From the NCBI RefSeq assembly GCF_007751715.1, contig NZ_CP036292.1, forward strand, positions 372,001 to 436,000: a stretch of DNA of 64,000 nucleotides. Direction: 5' to 3'. Each line of letters opens with the position of its first letter. Position 1 is the stretch's first letter. Made by a program: the position numbers and the translations under genes. Below the pieces are notes generated by a model. That model saw nothing but the letters and a program-made list of their open reading frames with translations. It did no database searches and had not been told where the DNA came from. Of this stretch, positions 26,279 through 35,545 are shown piece by piece. Source of the stretch: Rosistilla oblonga (GTDB taxonomy: Bacteria; Planctomycetota; Planctomycetia; Pirellulales; Pirellulaceae).

Positions 26279-28123
26279 CTATTCCAGTTCCGGAGTGCGG
26301 TCGGGCTCGTAGATCCCGGGAATGGGCAGATCGAGCAGCACCACGCGGATCAGGTAGATGGCGACCGGTACGCCCAGAACCAGGCCCCACATTCCGAAGA
26401 AGTGTTCCGCGATCAACAGGATCGCAATCACCAGCACAGGATGTAGATGTCCGATCTTGCCAATGATCCGCGGCGACAAGACCATCCCTTCGATCAAGTG
26501 GATCAACGCAACCGCCGCGATCACCTGTACCGCCATCAGCAGCGATCCGCCGGGCTGCAGGATGGCCATTCCGCAAAGTGGAACGCCCGACAGGATTACT
26601 CCAACCACCGGGATAAAACTGAACACGAACACGACCATCGCCAGGATAAACTTGTATTCGACGCCGATTATCCACAGGGCAATCAGTGTCAGGAAGGCGT
26701 TGATCACTGCGATCACGACTTGTCCCTGGAAGGATTTGCCGATCAGTTTGCCCAGCGCGATCACTCCCGGTGCGATTTCATCGAAGACCGATCGCAGTCG
26801 CGTGTTGCGAATGTTCGCCACGCCGGTCTTCACGCTATCCCATTCGATCAGCATGAAAACGGCCAGTAGCAGTGCGGTGCCGATCTGGATCGGGACTCTT
26901 AACACGTGGCCGAGCGCTTGGTCGAATTGCTTCACGCCGGCGGCGAGTATCTTGGGTCCGTCCTCGGTTGCATGTTCACGCACCCAGTCAGCCGCCGGGC
27001 TGGTGGCCCACCATTGCTGACCAAATTCCCGTTTTGTTGCCGATTCAAAATCGAATTGTTGGTGCGCCGCCGATTCCTTCGCTGTCTGTTGATGCTGGTC
27101 GACAGCTTCCAAGAAGGCCTGTTTCCCTTTGGGGTAGGCGGCTGCCAAGGTTTCGAAGTAGGCGTAGTCGATCGGCACGTTATTGGAGTCGTCGGCAAAT
27201 TGAGTTTCGTAGAACTGTTTGAACTCAGCTTGGTATGCGGGGGATTCACGAAACTCCGCCCATTTCTGGATCGAAATCGCTTGCGCCCATTCGCTCTTGA
27301 GTTGAGCCAACAACACGGGATCGGCATTGACGTCGGCCCAGATTCGCTGCCGGATTCGTTCGTCGCGGAGAGATTCAAAATCGGTCTGCTGCGTTAGGCT
27401 TTTCGCCTCGTCCTGCTTGTCATCGGAGGCTTGGCTTGCTTGCCAACGCGAAACGTAATAATCCTGTTTTGCATGGAAGATGTCGGGTGCTTTGAACTCC
27501 ATGAACCAAGTCTTAAACGGCACGCTTGCACCGCTCGCTTGCGACTGCAGTTGAAGCACTTGAGCCTGTTCGTAGTTGGCTTCGAATTCAGCTTTGAGCC
27601 GTGAGTGCAGTTGAGGGAATTCCTGGTACAGCCCCGCACCGCTACGACCGGCGGCAAGAAACTGAGCGAGCCCTTTTTTGTAGCGTGGATCCTCGGGGGG
27701 GCCAAACTGGCGTTTAAACTTCCACGTTCCGGCCGTGTTGGACAGCAATGTGTTCTGCAGTTCGACGGCATTCGTCTGTTTCATCTGCGTCACCAGGCTC
27801 TTGCCTTCGTGAATCAGCGGCGGGACGAAGAATCGGCCGAGTCCGTACAGCGACAAGCATAGACACGAAAAGATCGACAGTGTCAGGATCAGATCCAACC
27901 GGTGACTGTCGGGACGATGAGGTGCAATGCGGCGGGCGATTGCTCCCACCAGGCTGCGGACGATGAAACAGAACAAGAATGTCAGGAACCCAACCAGGAA
28001 GAACTCTCGCAACGCGTAGGTCAACGCCACGAACACACCCCAAATCAGCGGCTTGTGCCACCAGTTCTGTTGAAGGATCGAATCGGGTGATTGGGCGGTG
28101 GGGGTGGATGGATCGCTGGGCAT
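26279..28123 (-). CDS. AI-2E family transporter with a long central insertion
   Basis: A 614-residue membrane protein of the AI-2E (TqsA/PerM) family. Most members have ~350 residues. Helices 1-3 are at residues ~28-115 (KPLIWGVFVALTYALREFFL, LDLILTLSIFSCLCLSLYGL). Then comes a hydrophilic region of roughly 300 residues rich in Gln, Lys and Glu (for example LKAEFEANYEQAQVLQLQSQ), far longer than the usual ~100-residue loop. The classical C-terminal block follows: GKSFQGQVVIAVINAFLTLI, FVFSFIPVVGVILSGVPL, LIEGMVLSPRIIGKIGHLHP. The family includes quorum-signal exporters and Na+/H+ antiporters; its role here is open. It is 52 bases from the upstream gene, so co-transcribed. Confidence 0.85.
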   Translation of the reverse strand: MPSDPSTPTAQSPDSILQQNWWHKPLIWGVFVALTYALREFFLVGFLTFLFCFIVRSLVGAIARRIAPHRPDSHRLDLILTLSIFSCLCLSLYGLGRFFVPPLIHEGKSLVTQMKQTNAVELQNTLLSNTAGTWKFKRQFGPPEDPRYKKGLAQFLAAGRSGAGLYQEFPQLHSRLKAEFEANYEQAQVLQLQSQASGASVPFKTWFMEFKAPDIFHAKQDYYVSRWQASQASDDKQDEAKSLTQQTDFESLRDERIRQRIWADVNADPVLLAQLKSEWAQAISIQKWAEFRESPAYQAEFKQFYETQFADDSNNVPIDYAYFETLAAAYPKGKQAFLEAVDQHQQTAKESAAHQQFDFESATKREFGQQWWATSPAADWVREHATEDGPKILAAGVKQFDQALGHVLRVPIQIGTALLLAVFMLIEWDSVKTGVANIRNTRLRSVFDEIAPGVIALGKLIGKSFQGQVVIAVINAFLTLIALWIIGVEYKFILAMVVFVFSFIPVVGVILSGVPLCGMAILQPGGSLLMAVQVIAAVALIHLIEGMVLSPRIIGKIGHLHPVLVIAILLIAEHFFGMWGLVLGVPVAIYLIRVVLLDLPIPGIYEPDRTPELE

Positions 28124-28175
28124 GGGAAACTTGCGTTGGGGAGCGTAGCTAGGCCAGGGAGGGCGGGGCGATGAA

Positions 28176-28760
28176 CTACTTGTTGCCTTTCGCTGCGGAA
28201 CTATCGCGTTTCGATTTGAAGTAGAAAATTGCGACTGCCACGCAAGCCACCAGGATCATGATGATCCAGGCGGATAACTGCTCCAGCATCGCCATCGCCA
28301 GGACCATCAACGTCAAGGAGATGCCAACGACCAACAGCAGCCAGTCGATGTGAACCCCGGCCAAGCAGCAGGTCAACGCCAGCAGCATCACTGCAAAGTA
28401 GGAAGCGGAATCGCGATTGATGATCTCACGACGCTCCAGCATCAGCAGGGCCGCGAGGAAACCAACCAAGATCCCCCAGTGAGACAATTCTCTGATGATC
28501 GTCTTGTGGATCGATTGCCCCGCCTGCTTGGCGCTGCGGACGCTTTTCCAGAGCCCAAGTGCGGCGTAAACCAGGACCACAAACAACCAGTACTCCCAAG
28601 CGCCCGTATCGGTCGCCTGGGTGAATCCGATCCCAGCGATCGCCAGGACCAGCATCGCGCACAGGATGCCAAGCCGAGTTGTCCAGGCGCCTCCAGATTT
28701 CGAATGCGCTTTCGAGTCGACTTTGTCGGCAGACGATACCGCTTCAGTAGACGTGTTCAT
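28176..28760 (-). CDS. Hypothetical multi-pass membrane protein
   Basis: A 194-residue protein with a polar N-terminus (~25 residues) and about six transmembrane helices (RLGILCAMLVLAIAGIGF, EYWLFVVLVYAALGLWKS, LSHWGILVGFLAALLMLE, YFAVMLLALTCCLAGVHIDW, LLLVVGISLTLMVLAMAMLE, SAWIIMILVACVAVAIFYF), ending in a basic tail. I do not recognise the family with certainty; a resemblance to HdeD-like acid-resistance membrane proteins is only in size and topology. I start at ATG 28760 (GGTGA just upstream) rather than at 28814. It is the first gene of the minus-strand series that runs to yrhK. Confidence 0.7.
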   Translation of the reverse strand: MNTSTEAVSSADKVDSKAHSKSGGAWTTRLGILCAMLVLAIAGIGFTQATDTGAWEYWLFVVLVYAALGLWKSVRSAKQAGQSIHKTIIRELSHWGILVGFLAALLMLERREIINRDSASYFAVMLLALTCCLAGVHIDWLLLVVGISLTLMVLAMAMLEQLSAWIIMILVACVAVAIFYFKSKRDSSAAKGNK

Positions 28761-28881
28761 GAGTTCACCGTTGCTGATTGTTTTGTAATGTTTGTTGAGC
28801 CGTATTCTATCCACTTATGCCGCCGCATAAACGGGCGTGCCAATATCCTCCCAGGCACCATGGCTGTACATCCGACAGCCG

Positions 28882-29013
28882 CCTCCCCGAACTTCGCTTC
28901 GCTGGTTCGACCCTCCCCCTTCAAACTCCGTTTGGCGGAGGGTGAAGTCGTGATCCGCCCGGCGAAGCAGGGAGGGTCGAAAAACGAGCGCCGAGCAAGT
29001 TTTTCAGGGAGGG
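28882..29013 (-). repeat. R1-related palindromic repeat, copy E
   Basis: Divergent member of the R1 family. It contains CCTCCCCGAACTTCGC...GGTTCGACCCTCC and GGAGGGTCGAAAAACGAGCG followed by CAAGTTTTTCAGGGAGGG, the reverse complement of the R1 'CCCTCCCCGAAAAACT' module. Confidence 0.75.
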
Positions 29014-29053
29014 CTGTGCCGCCGGATCGAACGGCGGCGATGCGTGAGGCTTC

Positions 29054-29196
29054 CCTCCCCGAACTTCGCTTCGCTGGTTCGACCCTCCCCTTCAAACTCC
29101 GTTTGGCGGAGGGTGAAGTCGTGACCAGCACTTCACCCGCGCGGCGGAGCAGGGAGGGTCGAAGAACGAGCGCCGAGCAAGTTTTTCGGGGAGGGG
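29054..29196 (-). repeat. R1-related palindromic repeat, copy F
   Basis: Second tandem unit, offset 172 bases from copy E, with the same modules plus an extra inserted CACTTCACCCGCGCGGCGGA stretch. It ends 112 bases before the trpD stop. Confidence 0.75.
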
Positions 29197-29307
29197 CGTG
29201 TCGCCGAATCGAACAGTGGTGAGTTACCTGGGGCAGGACGGACTGGCGGCTGGAGGCGAAGCGTCTCCGGTGTTTTCTCGCTTTCAGCGAATACGGAAAC
29301 CACGCTT

Positions 29308-30333
29308 CTACTGGCCGGCGGATGTCATTGCGGATAAGGCTTCGAGCGTGCGTTGGGCTTTTCCGGTGTCGATCGCATCGGCGGCTTGTTCCGCTGCGGC
29401 GATCAGGCCGCCTTCGGGGTTGCACAACCAAATCGAAGCGGCTGCGTTGGCGACGACGATGTCTCGAGCTGGCCCTGGTTGTCCGCCGAGTACTTGTCGG
29501 ATGATCGCTGCACTTTCGTCGGGGCCGTCGGCTTGCATCGTTTCGGGGCCCGATGGACTCAGCCCAAAACTAGCCGGCGTCCACTGGATCTCTCGGCAGC
29601 CCGCGGCCGTGACTTCGATCACCGACGTCGGGCCATCGAGCGTCACTTCGTCGAGACCGTCGAGGCCGCGAACGACGGCGGCATGCTCTGTTCCCAATTG
29701 ATGCAGCGCTTCGGCCAGTTGTCGCTGCGTGGATGGTTTGCCGGTACCAAGCACCTGGTGCGACGCGGCGGCGGGATTGCAGAGAGGTCCCAGTAGATTG
29801 AACAGCGTCGGCACGCCCAGTTGGCGGCGAATCGCACCGACATGACGCATGGCGGGATGCAGTCGCGGCGCGAAGCAAAAACAGATCCCAACCTCCGCCA
29901 AGCATCGCTCGACAACATCGCGATCGGTGTCGATGTTGACTCCCAAGGCGGACAGCACATCGGCCGATCCGCTCTTGCTGGTGATCGCGCGGTTGCCGTG
30001 TTTGGCTACGGGAATGCCAGCTGCTGCGGTGACGATCGCTGCGGCGGTGCTGATGTTAAACGTTCCCGAGCCGTCGCCTCCGGTGCCGCAGGTGTCCAAC
30101 AGGATACCCCCGGCCGATGCGACTGGCGTCATGTGCTTGCGCATCGCGCGGGCGGCGCCAACCAGTTCGCTGACGACTTCTCCCTTGGCTCGCAACGCTA
30201 GCAAAAGCTCTCCGATCGCCTCGTCTTCCGCCTCGCCCTGCAACATCGTTCCGATCAACGCCTGCACATCGTCGGCGGCCAAGTCGTTGCCGGCCTGGAC
30301 CGTGCGGATCGCTTCGTCAATCTGGATACTCAT
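29308..30333 (-). CDS. trpD: Anthranilate phosphoribosyltransferase
   Basis: A 341-residue enzyme of tryptophan synthesis, transferring the phosphoribosyl group of PRPP to anthranilate. The PRPP-binding glycine loop is in DTCGTGGDGSGTFNISTAAA, and VAKHGNRAITSKSGSADVL is the second signature; the helical N-terminal domain LAADDVQALIGTMLQGEAED precedes. The start is ATG 30333; the frame is open further to 30549, but the added residues have no family character and overlap the leader of the divergent nucleoside hydrolase. No other trp gene lies nearby, so the pathway is scattered in this genome. Confidence 0.93.
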   Translation of the reverse strand: MSIQIDEAIRTVQAGNDLAADDVQALIGTMLQGEAEDEAIGELLLALRAKGEVVSELVGAARAMRKHMTPVASAGGILLDTCGTGGDGSGTFNISTAAAIVTAAAGIPVAKHGNRAITSKSGSADVLSALGVNIDTDRDVVERCLAEVGICFCFAPRLHPAMRHVGAIRRQLGVPTLFNLLGPLCNPAAASHQVLGTGKPSTQRQLAEALHQLGTEHAAVVRGLDGLDEVTLDGPTSVIEVTAAGCREIQWTPASFGLSPSGPETMQADGPDESAAIIRQVLGGQPGPARDIVVANAAASIWLCNPEGGLIAAAEQAADAIDTGKAQRTLEALSAMTSAGQ

Positions 30334-30551
30334 ATTCACCACAACGTTGTCGGCACAGGGGAGAGGCAATGTAAGGTTGTCGCGTCGCAGCAAGCGAGCG
30401 AGCCGGTGGTGGTCAATATAACGGCCGCGGCGATCGGTTGGGACCGCCGCGGCGGCAATCTTCGCTGGCTGAGGGGCGATTGTGCGTTTCCCGGTCGGTC
30501 GAGACAAAATCCCCGTTTCGCCACCTCGCCGACAACCGTACAATCGCACCT

Positions 30552-31493
30552 ATGGCTAGAAAAGTGATTATCGACTGTGATCCCGGAATCGACGACGCGA
30601 TCGCACTCACGATGGCGTTGTTTGACCCGCGTCTGGAAGTCCTGGCGGTTACGGCGACAGCCGGAACTGTCGATGCCGACCAGGCGACAACCAATGTTCA
30701 GGTGCTGATCCAGCAGCTGGACCCGCCGAAATATCCGCGGATCGGGGTCGCTTCTCCATGCGAAGGGGCGGCGGTTATCAATGATATCGTGCTGCACGGT
30801 TCCGATGGCTTGGCCGGCTGCAATTACGAGCCGAGCGATCGCCAGCATCGGCACCTGAGCGAAAAAATCATCTCCGAGTTGCTGCGGCAGCACCCCAACC
30901 AGGTCTCGCTGATCTGCTTGGGCCCGTTGACCAATGTCGCCCGCGCTTTCCAACGCGAACCTGGGCTCGAATCGCTTGTCGACCGGTTGGTGGTCAGCGG
31001 TGGCGCCGTCGCTTGTCCGGGCAATATTTCGCCCGTTGCCGAGATGAACATGTACTTCGATCCGACCGCTGCTCGCAGCGTGATCGAATCGGCGACAACC
31101 AAAAGCCTGGTCCCGCTGGACGTCACCGATCAAGTCGAGTTCTCGATCGAGCTGATCGAAAACCTACCGTCGAAGCAGACTCGAGCGGGCCAGTTGCTGC
31201 ACAAACTGTTGCTGTTTGCATTCCGCAGCTATGTTCAGAATCTGGGCCGCGAAACGATTTCGCTGTACGACCCCGTGGCGCTGCTGGGCTTCTTGGAGCC
31301 CGAGCTGTTCACTTGGGAAGATATGGCGATCGACATCGAGACTCGCGGCGAACTGACTCGCGGCCAGACGGTTTGCGACGCCCGGCGGCATCGCGAATGG
31401 TCGCTGAACGCCGAGGTCGCCCGCTCGATCGACACAACCGCTGCTGTCAATCAGATCGTCCGCGGCCTGCGATTCGCAGGGCAATGTACGTAA
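30552..31493 (+). CDS. Inosine/uridine-preferring nucleoside hydrolase
   Basis: A 313-residue enzyme that hydrolyses ribonucleosides to base and ribose. The calcium-binding signature IDCDPGIDDAIALTMAL opens the protein, and the other ligand aspartates lie in VLHGSDGLAG and toward FTWEDMAIDI. LICLGPLTNVARAF and VVSGGAVACPGNISPVAEMN are further family blocks. Base preference cannot be judged by eye. The ATG at 30552 places the signature at residue 7, as in the family; the frame is open upstream to 30438. Divergent from trpD with 218 bases between starts; three palindromic repeats follow the stop directly. Confidence 0.9.
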   Translation: MARKVIIDCDPGIDDAIALTMALFDPRLEVLAVTATAGTVDADQATTNVQVLIQQLDPPKYPRIGVASPCEGAAVINDIVLHGSDGLAGCNYEPSDRQHRHLSEKIISELLRQHPNQVSLICLGPLTNVARAFQREPGLESLVDRLVVSGGAVACPGNISPVAEMNMYFDPTAARSVIESATTKSLVPLDVTDQVEFSIELIENLPSKQTRAGQLLHKLLLFAFRSYVQNLGRETISLYDPVALLGFLEPELFTWEDMAIDIETRGELTRGQTVCDARRHREWSLNAEVARSIDTTAAVNQIVRGLRFAGQCT

Positions 31494-31494
31494 T

Positions 31495-31680
31495 CGCTGG
31501 AGTCGAGGCTTCAGCCGACCTCCTCCCCGACTCGCCGTACATCGGCTAAAGCCTATGACTCCAGCGCTGGAGTCGAGGCTTCAGCCGACCTCCTCCCCGG
31601 CTCGCCGTACATCGGCTAAAGCCTATGACTCCAGCGCTGGAGTAAAGGCTTCAGCCGACCTCCCTCTCCGCAGCGGTTTA
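31495..31680. repeat. Tandem palindromic repeat R4
   Basis: Units of ~70 bp at 31495-31566 and 31565-31636, and a partial third to ~31680. Each unit begins CGCTGGAGTCGAGGCTTCAG and ends GGCTAAAGCCTATGACTCCA plus GCG, so the ends are imperfect inverted repeats (GGCTTCAGCCGA against TCGGCTAAAGCC). The overlap GACTCCAGCGCTGGAGTC joins units as a perfect palindrome. The array lies between convergent genes and may act in termination. Confidence 0.85.
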
Positions 31681-33093
31681 GCCTGAAATTCGCACCAGTT
31701 CAAAGGTGTGAGCCACTGGTTCGCGACTCGCTTCCGCCGCCTGCTGAAGCTCGGCGGCTCGCTTGCGGAACTCGCTGTAATTCGGCCAGTCCTCCATGTA
31801 TCTTCTCGCCATCACTGCCGAATACTGCTTCACTTCTTCGAAGTGATCGTAGTGGGCCTGCACCGCTTTGGGATCATCGACATCCACTTTGTAGTAGCTC
31901 TGCATCCAGCGGCGCGTATTCAGTAGGCTGCAAGCGGTCGCCTCGGCGTTTCGTCGCTGCGAGTTGAGTTCGGCGACGCGCCGGGCCTGTTTGTACTGCG
32001 GCGTCGCCTTGTTGAAGGCGAGGTTGAGTCCGCTGGCAAGATCGGCTGCTTGGTATCGCCCCACCGCCGCGCCATCGATCCGCAGTTCGTAAGTTCCTTC
32101 GGAGAGTCCGGTCACGCTCAGGATCTGCTGAGCTAGATCGTCGCCGATCGGCAGCAGATCGAACAGTTCCATCGGGCCCGCGTTGATCGGAAACGGCAGG
32201 GCCTGCTCGCGCGACACAAACTTCACGCCCGCCTCGCTTCGCTCCACCGTCTCGACTTCAGCGTTGACGCTTTCGGCGACCTTGCCCGCTGCCGCGTCGA
32301 TCATCGTTCTGGAGATGGTCGCGGGAACACCCTGGGCTTTCAGGAACAACCACGCCATCATCAATCGCCCGGGCGATCCGGGATGGACGCGGTCGGGGCC
32401 GATGATAGTCCAGGTCGGATCAAGCTTTTGCTGCTGAAGATTGAGTGCCGTCATCGGTCCGTGCAGATCGATCACCGGGGCGTTGTTCTCGAGCGCCAAC
32501 TGGCGAACGATCGCGGCACAGCGACCGAGGCCGTCGTTGCAGCCGGGCTGGTTGTTGTCGCGGTCCAGGACAACGGTCTGGTCGAAGGGAGACGGTGTCA
32601 TGAAGTACAGCTTCGGATTGTTCGCCTCGTCGCGGAGCCGCGCCACCACCTCTTCCATCTTCGCTTTGTATCGTCCCAACGCCTGCTGTTGCCGGACCTT
32701 CTGGGCGTCGGTCGGGTTCGCCGTGTAGGAACCGCGACTGACATCGTTCATGCCAAACATGATCACAACCGACGTCGGTCGCTTATCGATGACATCCTCC
32801 TTGAGTCGCGAGAGCGAACCGCTGGCGGTATCGCCCGAGCGACCGGCGTTGAAGAATTGAACCGTCCTCTCGGGGAATCGCGTCAGGTAATAGTCGGCGA
32901 TCAGGGTTTGAACGTACCCGCCCGCGGTGATGCTGTCGCCCAGGAAGCAGACGCGTTCGCCATCGGCAAAAGGAGTTGCAGGGATGGCGGGTGGCCTTGC
33001 CTCGGGGGTGACGGTTTGTGGCGAATCGGCGTCGGTGTTTTGGCTGGATAGGAGAACGCACGCTGTAAACAGGGCAATGTTTCGAAGTCTCAT
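31678..33093 (-). CDS. Secreted SGNH/GDSL hydrolase
   Basis: A 471-residue exported esterase-like protein. The first 22 residues (MRLRNIALFTACVLLSSQN) form a signal peptide. The SGNH blocks are complete: VCFLGDSITAGGYVQTLIA with the nucleophile serine, FFNAGRSGDTASG, VIMFGMNDVSRGSY with the block III Asn, and DRVHPGSPGRLMMA with the Asp-His pair. About 220 further residues follow the catalytic domain (from IDAAAGKVAES), a length common in planctomycete members. The substrate may be an acyl or acetyl group on glycans; unproven. It stands alone; the stop overlaps the end of the R4 array. Confidence 0.9.
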   Translation of the reverse strand: MRLRNIALFTACVLLSSQNTDADSPQTVTPEARPPAIPATPFADGERVCFLGDSITAGGYVQTLIADYYLTRFPERTVQFFNAGRSGDTASGSLSRLKEDVIDKRPTSVVIMFGMNDVSRGSYTANPTDAQKVRQQQALGRYKAKMEEVVARLRDEANNPKLYFMTPSPFDQTVVLDRDNNQPGCNDGLGRCAAIVRQLALENNAPVIDLHGPMTALNLQQQKLDPTWTIIGPDRVHPGSPGRLMMAWLFLKAQGVPATISRTMIDAAAGKVAESVNAEVETVERSEAGVKFVSREQALPFPINAGPMELFDLLPIGDDLAQQILSVTGLSEGTYELRIDGAAVGRYQAADLASGLNLAFNKATPQYKQARRVAELNSQRRNAEATACSLLNTRRWMQSYYKVDVDDPKAVQAHYDHFEEVKQYSAVMARRYMEDWPNYSEFRKRAAELQQAAEASREPVAHTFELVRISG

Positions 33094-33455
33094 TCGTTTC
33101 CTTCAACGAGGGCCTAGCGGTTGGCGGGTTGGGGTTCGCCTTAGTTCCGCCGACAGATAGACCGCCGGTATGTTGCGAGTTGCGTAGCACTAATGTAACG
33201 CACCGGAGAGTCCGGTTTGAGTGATTCGCAGCGGAGCGGCTTTGCCGTGCGGCGATTCCTTGGTGGGGATCGTCGCTGTGCGAATGCAGTGGGCTGCGGT
33301 TAGAGGCGTTCAGGATGTGGGATCAGCCGGCACGTGCTGGTATTCAGTTCCCTGGTCCAGCCGGACGCAATCGCGTGCCAGCTAGTCTGTCTGAATCGTC
33401 AGTGCTGGATCGACCCAGCGGATTCGGCTGAGCTCGAGATCGATCCAGTCGTTCG
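33094..33455. other. Intergenic region, inverted repeat only
   Basis: 362 bases between lpdA and the SGNH hydrolase gene. CTGGATCGA at 33405-33413 pairs perfectly with TCGATCCAG at 33440-33448, just downstream of the lpdA stop; without a T-run it is at most a weak terminator. Nothing else is seen. Confidence 0.5.
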
Positions 33456-34883
33456 CTATTTCTTCTTCGGCTTGTAGATTTCCGTCGCCGTGCCGAAGTG
33501 GACTTCGCCCGCGTTCATCAGCGTTTCGCTGAGCGTTGGGTGCGGGTGGATGCTGTCGGTGATATCGTGGACTTCGCAGCCCATCTCGATCGCCAAGACG
33601 GCTTCGGCGATCAATTCGCCAGCTCCGGCACCAACGATTCCACAGCCGACAACGCGATGGGTTTCAGGGTCGACGAGCCACTTGGTCGAACCTTCGGTCC
33701 GGCCGATCGCTTGAGCGCGACCGCTAGCAGCCCAGGGGTAGACCTCGACATCGACCTTGCGGCCGGCAGCTTTGGCTTCGCCTTCGGTCAGGCCAGCCCA
33801 AGCGATTTCGGGATCGGTGAAGACCACTGCGGGAATCGCCACTTTGTCGAAGGCGGAGTTCTTGCCAAGCACGACTTCGGCCGCGACCCGACCTTCGTGG
33901 TTGGCTTTGTGTGCAAGCATCGGTTCGCCAGCGACGTCGCCGATCGCCAGGATGTGCGGGTCGGCGGTCCGCTGTTGCGAATCGCACTCCACAAAGCCTT
34001 TGGCGTTGACGACGACCTGGGTGTTCTCCAGGCCAAAGCCTTTGCTGACGGGGCGGCGGCCGATCGAAACCAGCACGCGGTCGTAGACTTCGTTGCCAAA
34101 CTTGTTTGGCCCTTCGAAGGTCACGTGAACGCCGTCTTTCTCTTCGGCAAGCGAGCCGACTTTGGTGTTCAGGAACAACCGGCCGTCGACTAGTTTTTCG
34201 ATCCGCTTCTGCAGCGGCTTAACCAGATCGCGGTCGGCGCCTGGCAGCAGGCCGTCCATCAATTCGACGATCGAAACCTTGCTGCCCAGTTGAGCGTAGA
34301 CGCTGCCAAGCTCCAGGCCGATGTATCCACCGCCGACAACCAGCATCGTTTCGGGAACGTCTTTCAGTTCCAACGCGCCGGTGCTGTCCATCACGCGATC
34401 GCTGCCGATGTCAAACGCAGGCGGAACAAAAGGAACGCTGCCGGTCGCGAGGATGCAATGATCGAAAGTGATCTTTCCGCCTTCGGGGATCGACGCGTGG
34501 TCCCCTTCCAGCTTCAGGGTGGTGCTGTTTTCAAAGACGCCCTTGGCGTGGATGACTTTCACGCCGCGGCGTTTGGCCAGAGCTTGAAGGCCACCGGTCA
34601 GGTTCGAGATCACAGTTTCTTTGCGACCGCGAACCTTATCGATATCGATCGACGGAGCGCCAGGATAGCTGACGCCCCAGTCTTCGTTGAGTTCCTGAAC
34701 TTCGCTGATCACCCGAGCAACATGCAACAAAGCCTTGCTGGGGATACAGCCCCGCAGCAAGCACGTTCCGCCGAGCCGCGAATCGGCTTCGACAATCGTG
34801 ACGTCCAGACCTTCGTCGGCGGCCAGAAATGCGGCCGCGTAGCCGCCTGGACCCCCGCCCAATACAACGAGCGATGAATGCAT
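33456..34883 (-). CDS. lpdA: Dihydrolipoyl dehydrogenase (E3)
   Basis: A 475-residue FAD/NAD flavoenzyme that reoxidises the dihydrolipoamide of 2-oxoacid dehydrogenase and glycine cleavage complexes. The FAD motif VVLGGGPGGYAAAFLAADEG is at the start, the redox-active disulfide in GGTCLLRGCIPSKALLHVAR, the NAD motif in MLVVGGGYIGLELGSVYAQL, and the C-terminal His-Glu dyad in HPHPTLSETLMNAGE. All key residues are present. No E1 or E2 gene lies beside it; rpsD is 53 bases upstream on the same strand, a chance or lineage arrangement. Confidence 0.96.
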   Translation of the reverse strand: MHSSLVVLGGGPGGYAAAFLAADEGLDVTIVEADSRLGGTCLLRGCIPSKALLHVARVISEVQELNEDWGVSYPGAPSIDIDKVRGRKETVISNLTGGLQALAKRRGVKVIHAKGVFENSTTLKLEGDHASIPEGGKITFDHCILATGSVPFVPPAFDIGSDRVMDSTGALELKDVPETMLVVGGGYIGLELGSVYAQLGSKVSIVELMDGLLPGADRDLVKPLQKRIEKLVDGRLFLNTKVGSLAEEKDGVHVTFEGPNKFGNEVYDRVLVSIGRRPVSKGFGLENTQVVVNAKGFVECDSQQRTADPHILAIGDVAGEPMLAHKANHEGRVAAEVVLGKNSAFDKVAIPAVVFTDPEIAWAGLTEGEAKAAGRKVDVEVYPWAASGRAQAIGRTEGSTKWLVDPETHRVVGCGIVGAGAGELIAEAVLAIEMGCEVHDITDSIHPHPTLSETLMNAGEVHFGTATEIYKPKKK

Positions 34884-34936
34884 GATGTTTGTTCAGGATA
34901 GCGAGTTGAGGAATCTGCAAGAGTCGCAGCAGAAAC

Positions 34937-35545
34937 CTAGCGAGACAGGAATTCGACCACGGAGTTAGCATCTACCGGCAGGCTGATGTCGCTAGGGCCG
35001 GGAAGGCCTTGGATGGTTGCCTTCAGGTTTTCGCTGTCGAATGCCACCCAGTCGAGGGCGTCGGGCGAAGCGTTGGCGATCACGCCGCGGTACAGGTTCT
35101 TCAGGCCTTCGCGGTCGCGAACTTCAACCACGTCGCCTGGACGCAGCAGGTAGTTTGGCTTGGTAACTTTGACGCCATTAACCAAGAAGTGGCCGTGGGT
35201 AACGCCTTGGCGAGCTTGAGGGCGAGTTTTGGTGAACCCGCAGCGGCGGACGATGTTGTCCAGACGGCGTTCGCACATCAGGAGCAACAACTCACCCGTG
35301 TTTCCTTGCTTGCTGCTGACCGCATCGAAGTAGCGGCGCAGTTGTCGTTCGCCCAAGCCGTAATAGTGCTTGATCTTTTGTTTCTCCATCAACGCCAGAC
35401 CGTAGTTACTGGGGCGACGGCCGCGGGTGTGCATACCTGGAGGGGTATTGCGGCGTTCCATCGCGCGGGCAGCACCGGCGGTTTCATAGATCATGGCGCC
35501 TAGACGGCGATTAATACGTGCTTTGGGTCCGGTATAACGGGCCAT
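34937..35545 (-). CDS. rpsD: 30S ribosomal protein S4
   Basis: A 202-residue primary assembly protein of the small ribosomal subunit that binds 16S rRNA. MARYTGPKARINRRLGAM is the classic start and RPSNYGLALMEKQKIKHYYG the conserved N-domain; the S4 RNA-binding domain is RLDNIVRRCGFTKTRPQARQ to VTHGHFLVNGVKV. The ATG at 35545 is preferred over an in-frame TTG six bases upstream, since AGGAG lies 8 bases before it (35554-35558, minus strand). No zinc-binding Cys cluster, so this is the zinc-free form. It is a single gene here, away from the main ribosomal operons. Confidence 0.97.
   Translation of the reverse strand: MARYTGPKARINRRLGAMIYETAGAARAMERRNTPPGMHTRGRRPSNYGLALMEKQKIKHYYGLGERQLRRYFDAVSSKQGNTGELLLLMCERRLDNIVRRCGFTKTRPQARQGVTHGHFLVNGVKVTKPNYLLRPGDVVEVRDREGLKNLYRGVIANASPDALDWVAFDSENLKATIQGLPGPSDISLPVDANSVVEFLSR

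Noticed and set aside
28900..29100. tRNA T-arm-like GGTTCGA sequences
   Set aside because: They are part of the R1 repeat module and no acceptor stem or anticodon arm can be drawn around them.
31495..31680. CRISPR array
   Set aside because: Only two and a half units, joined without unique spacers.
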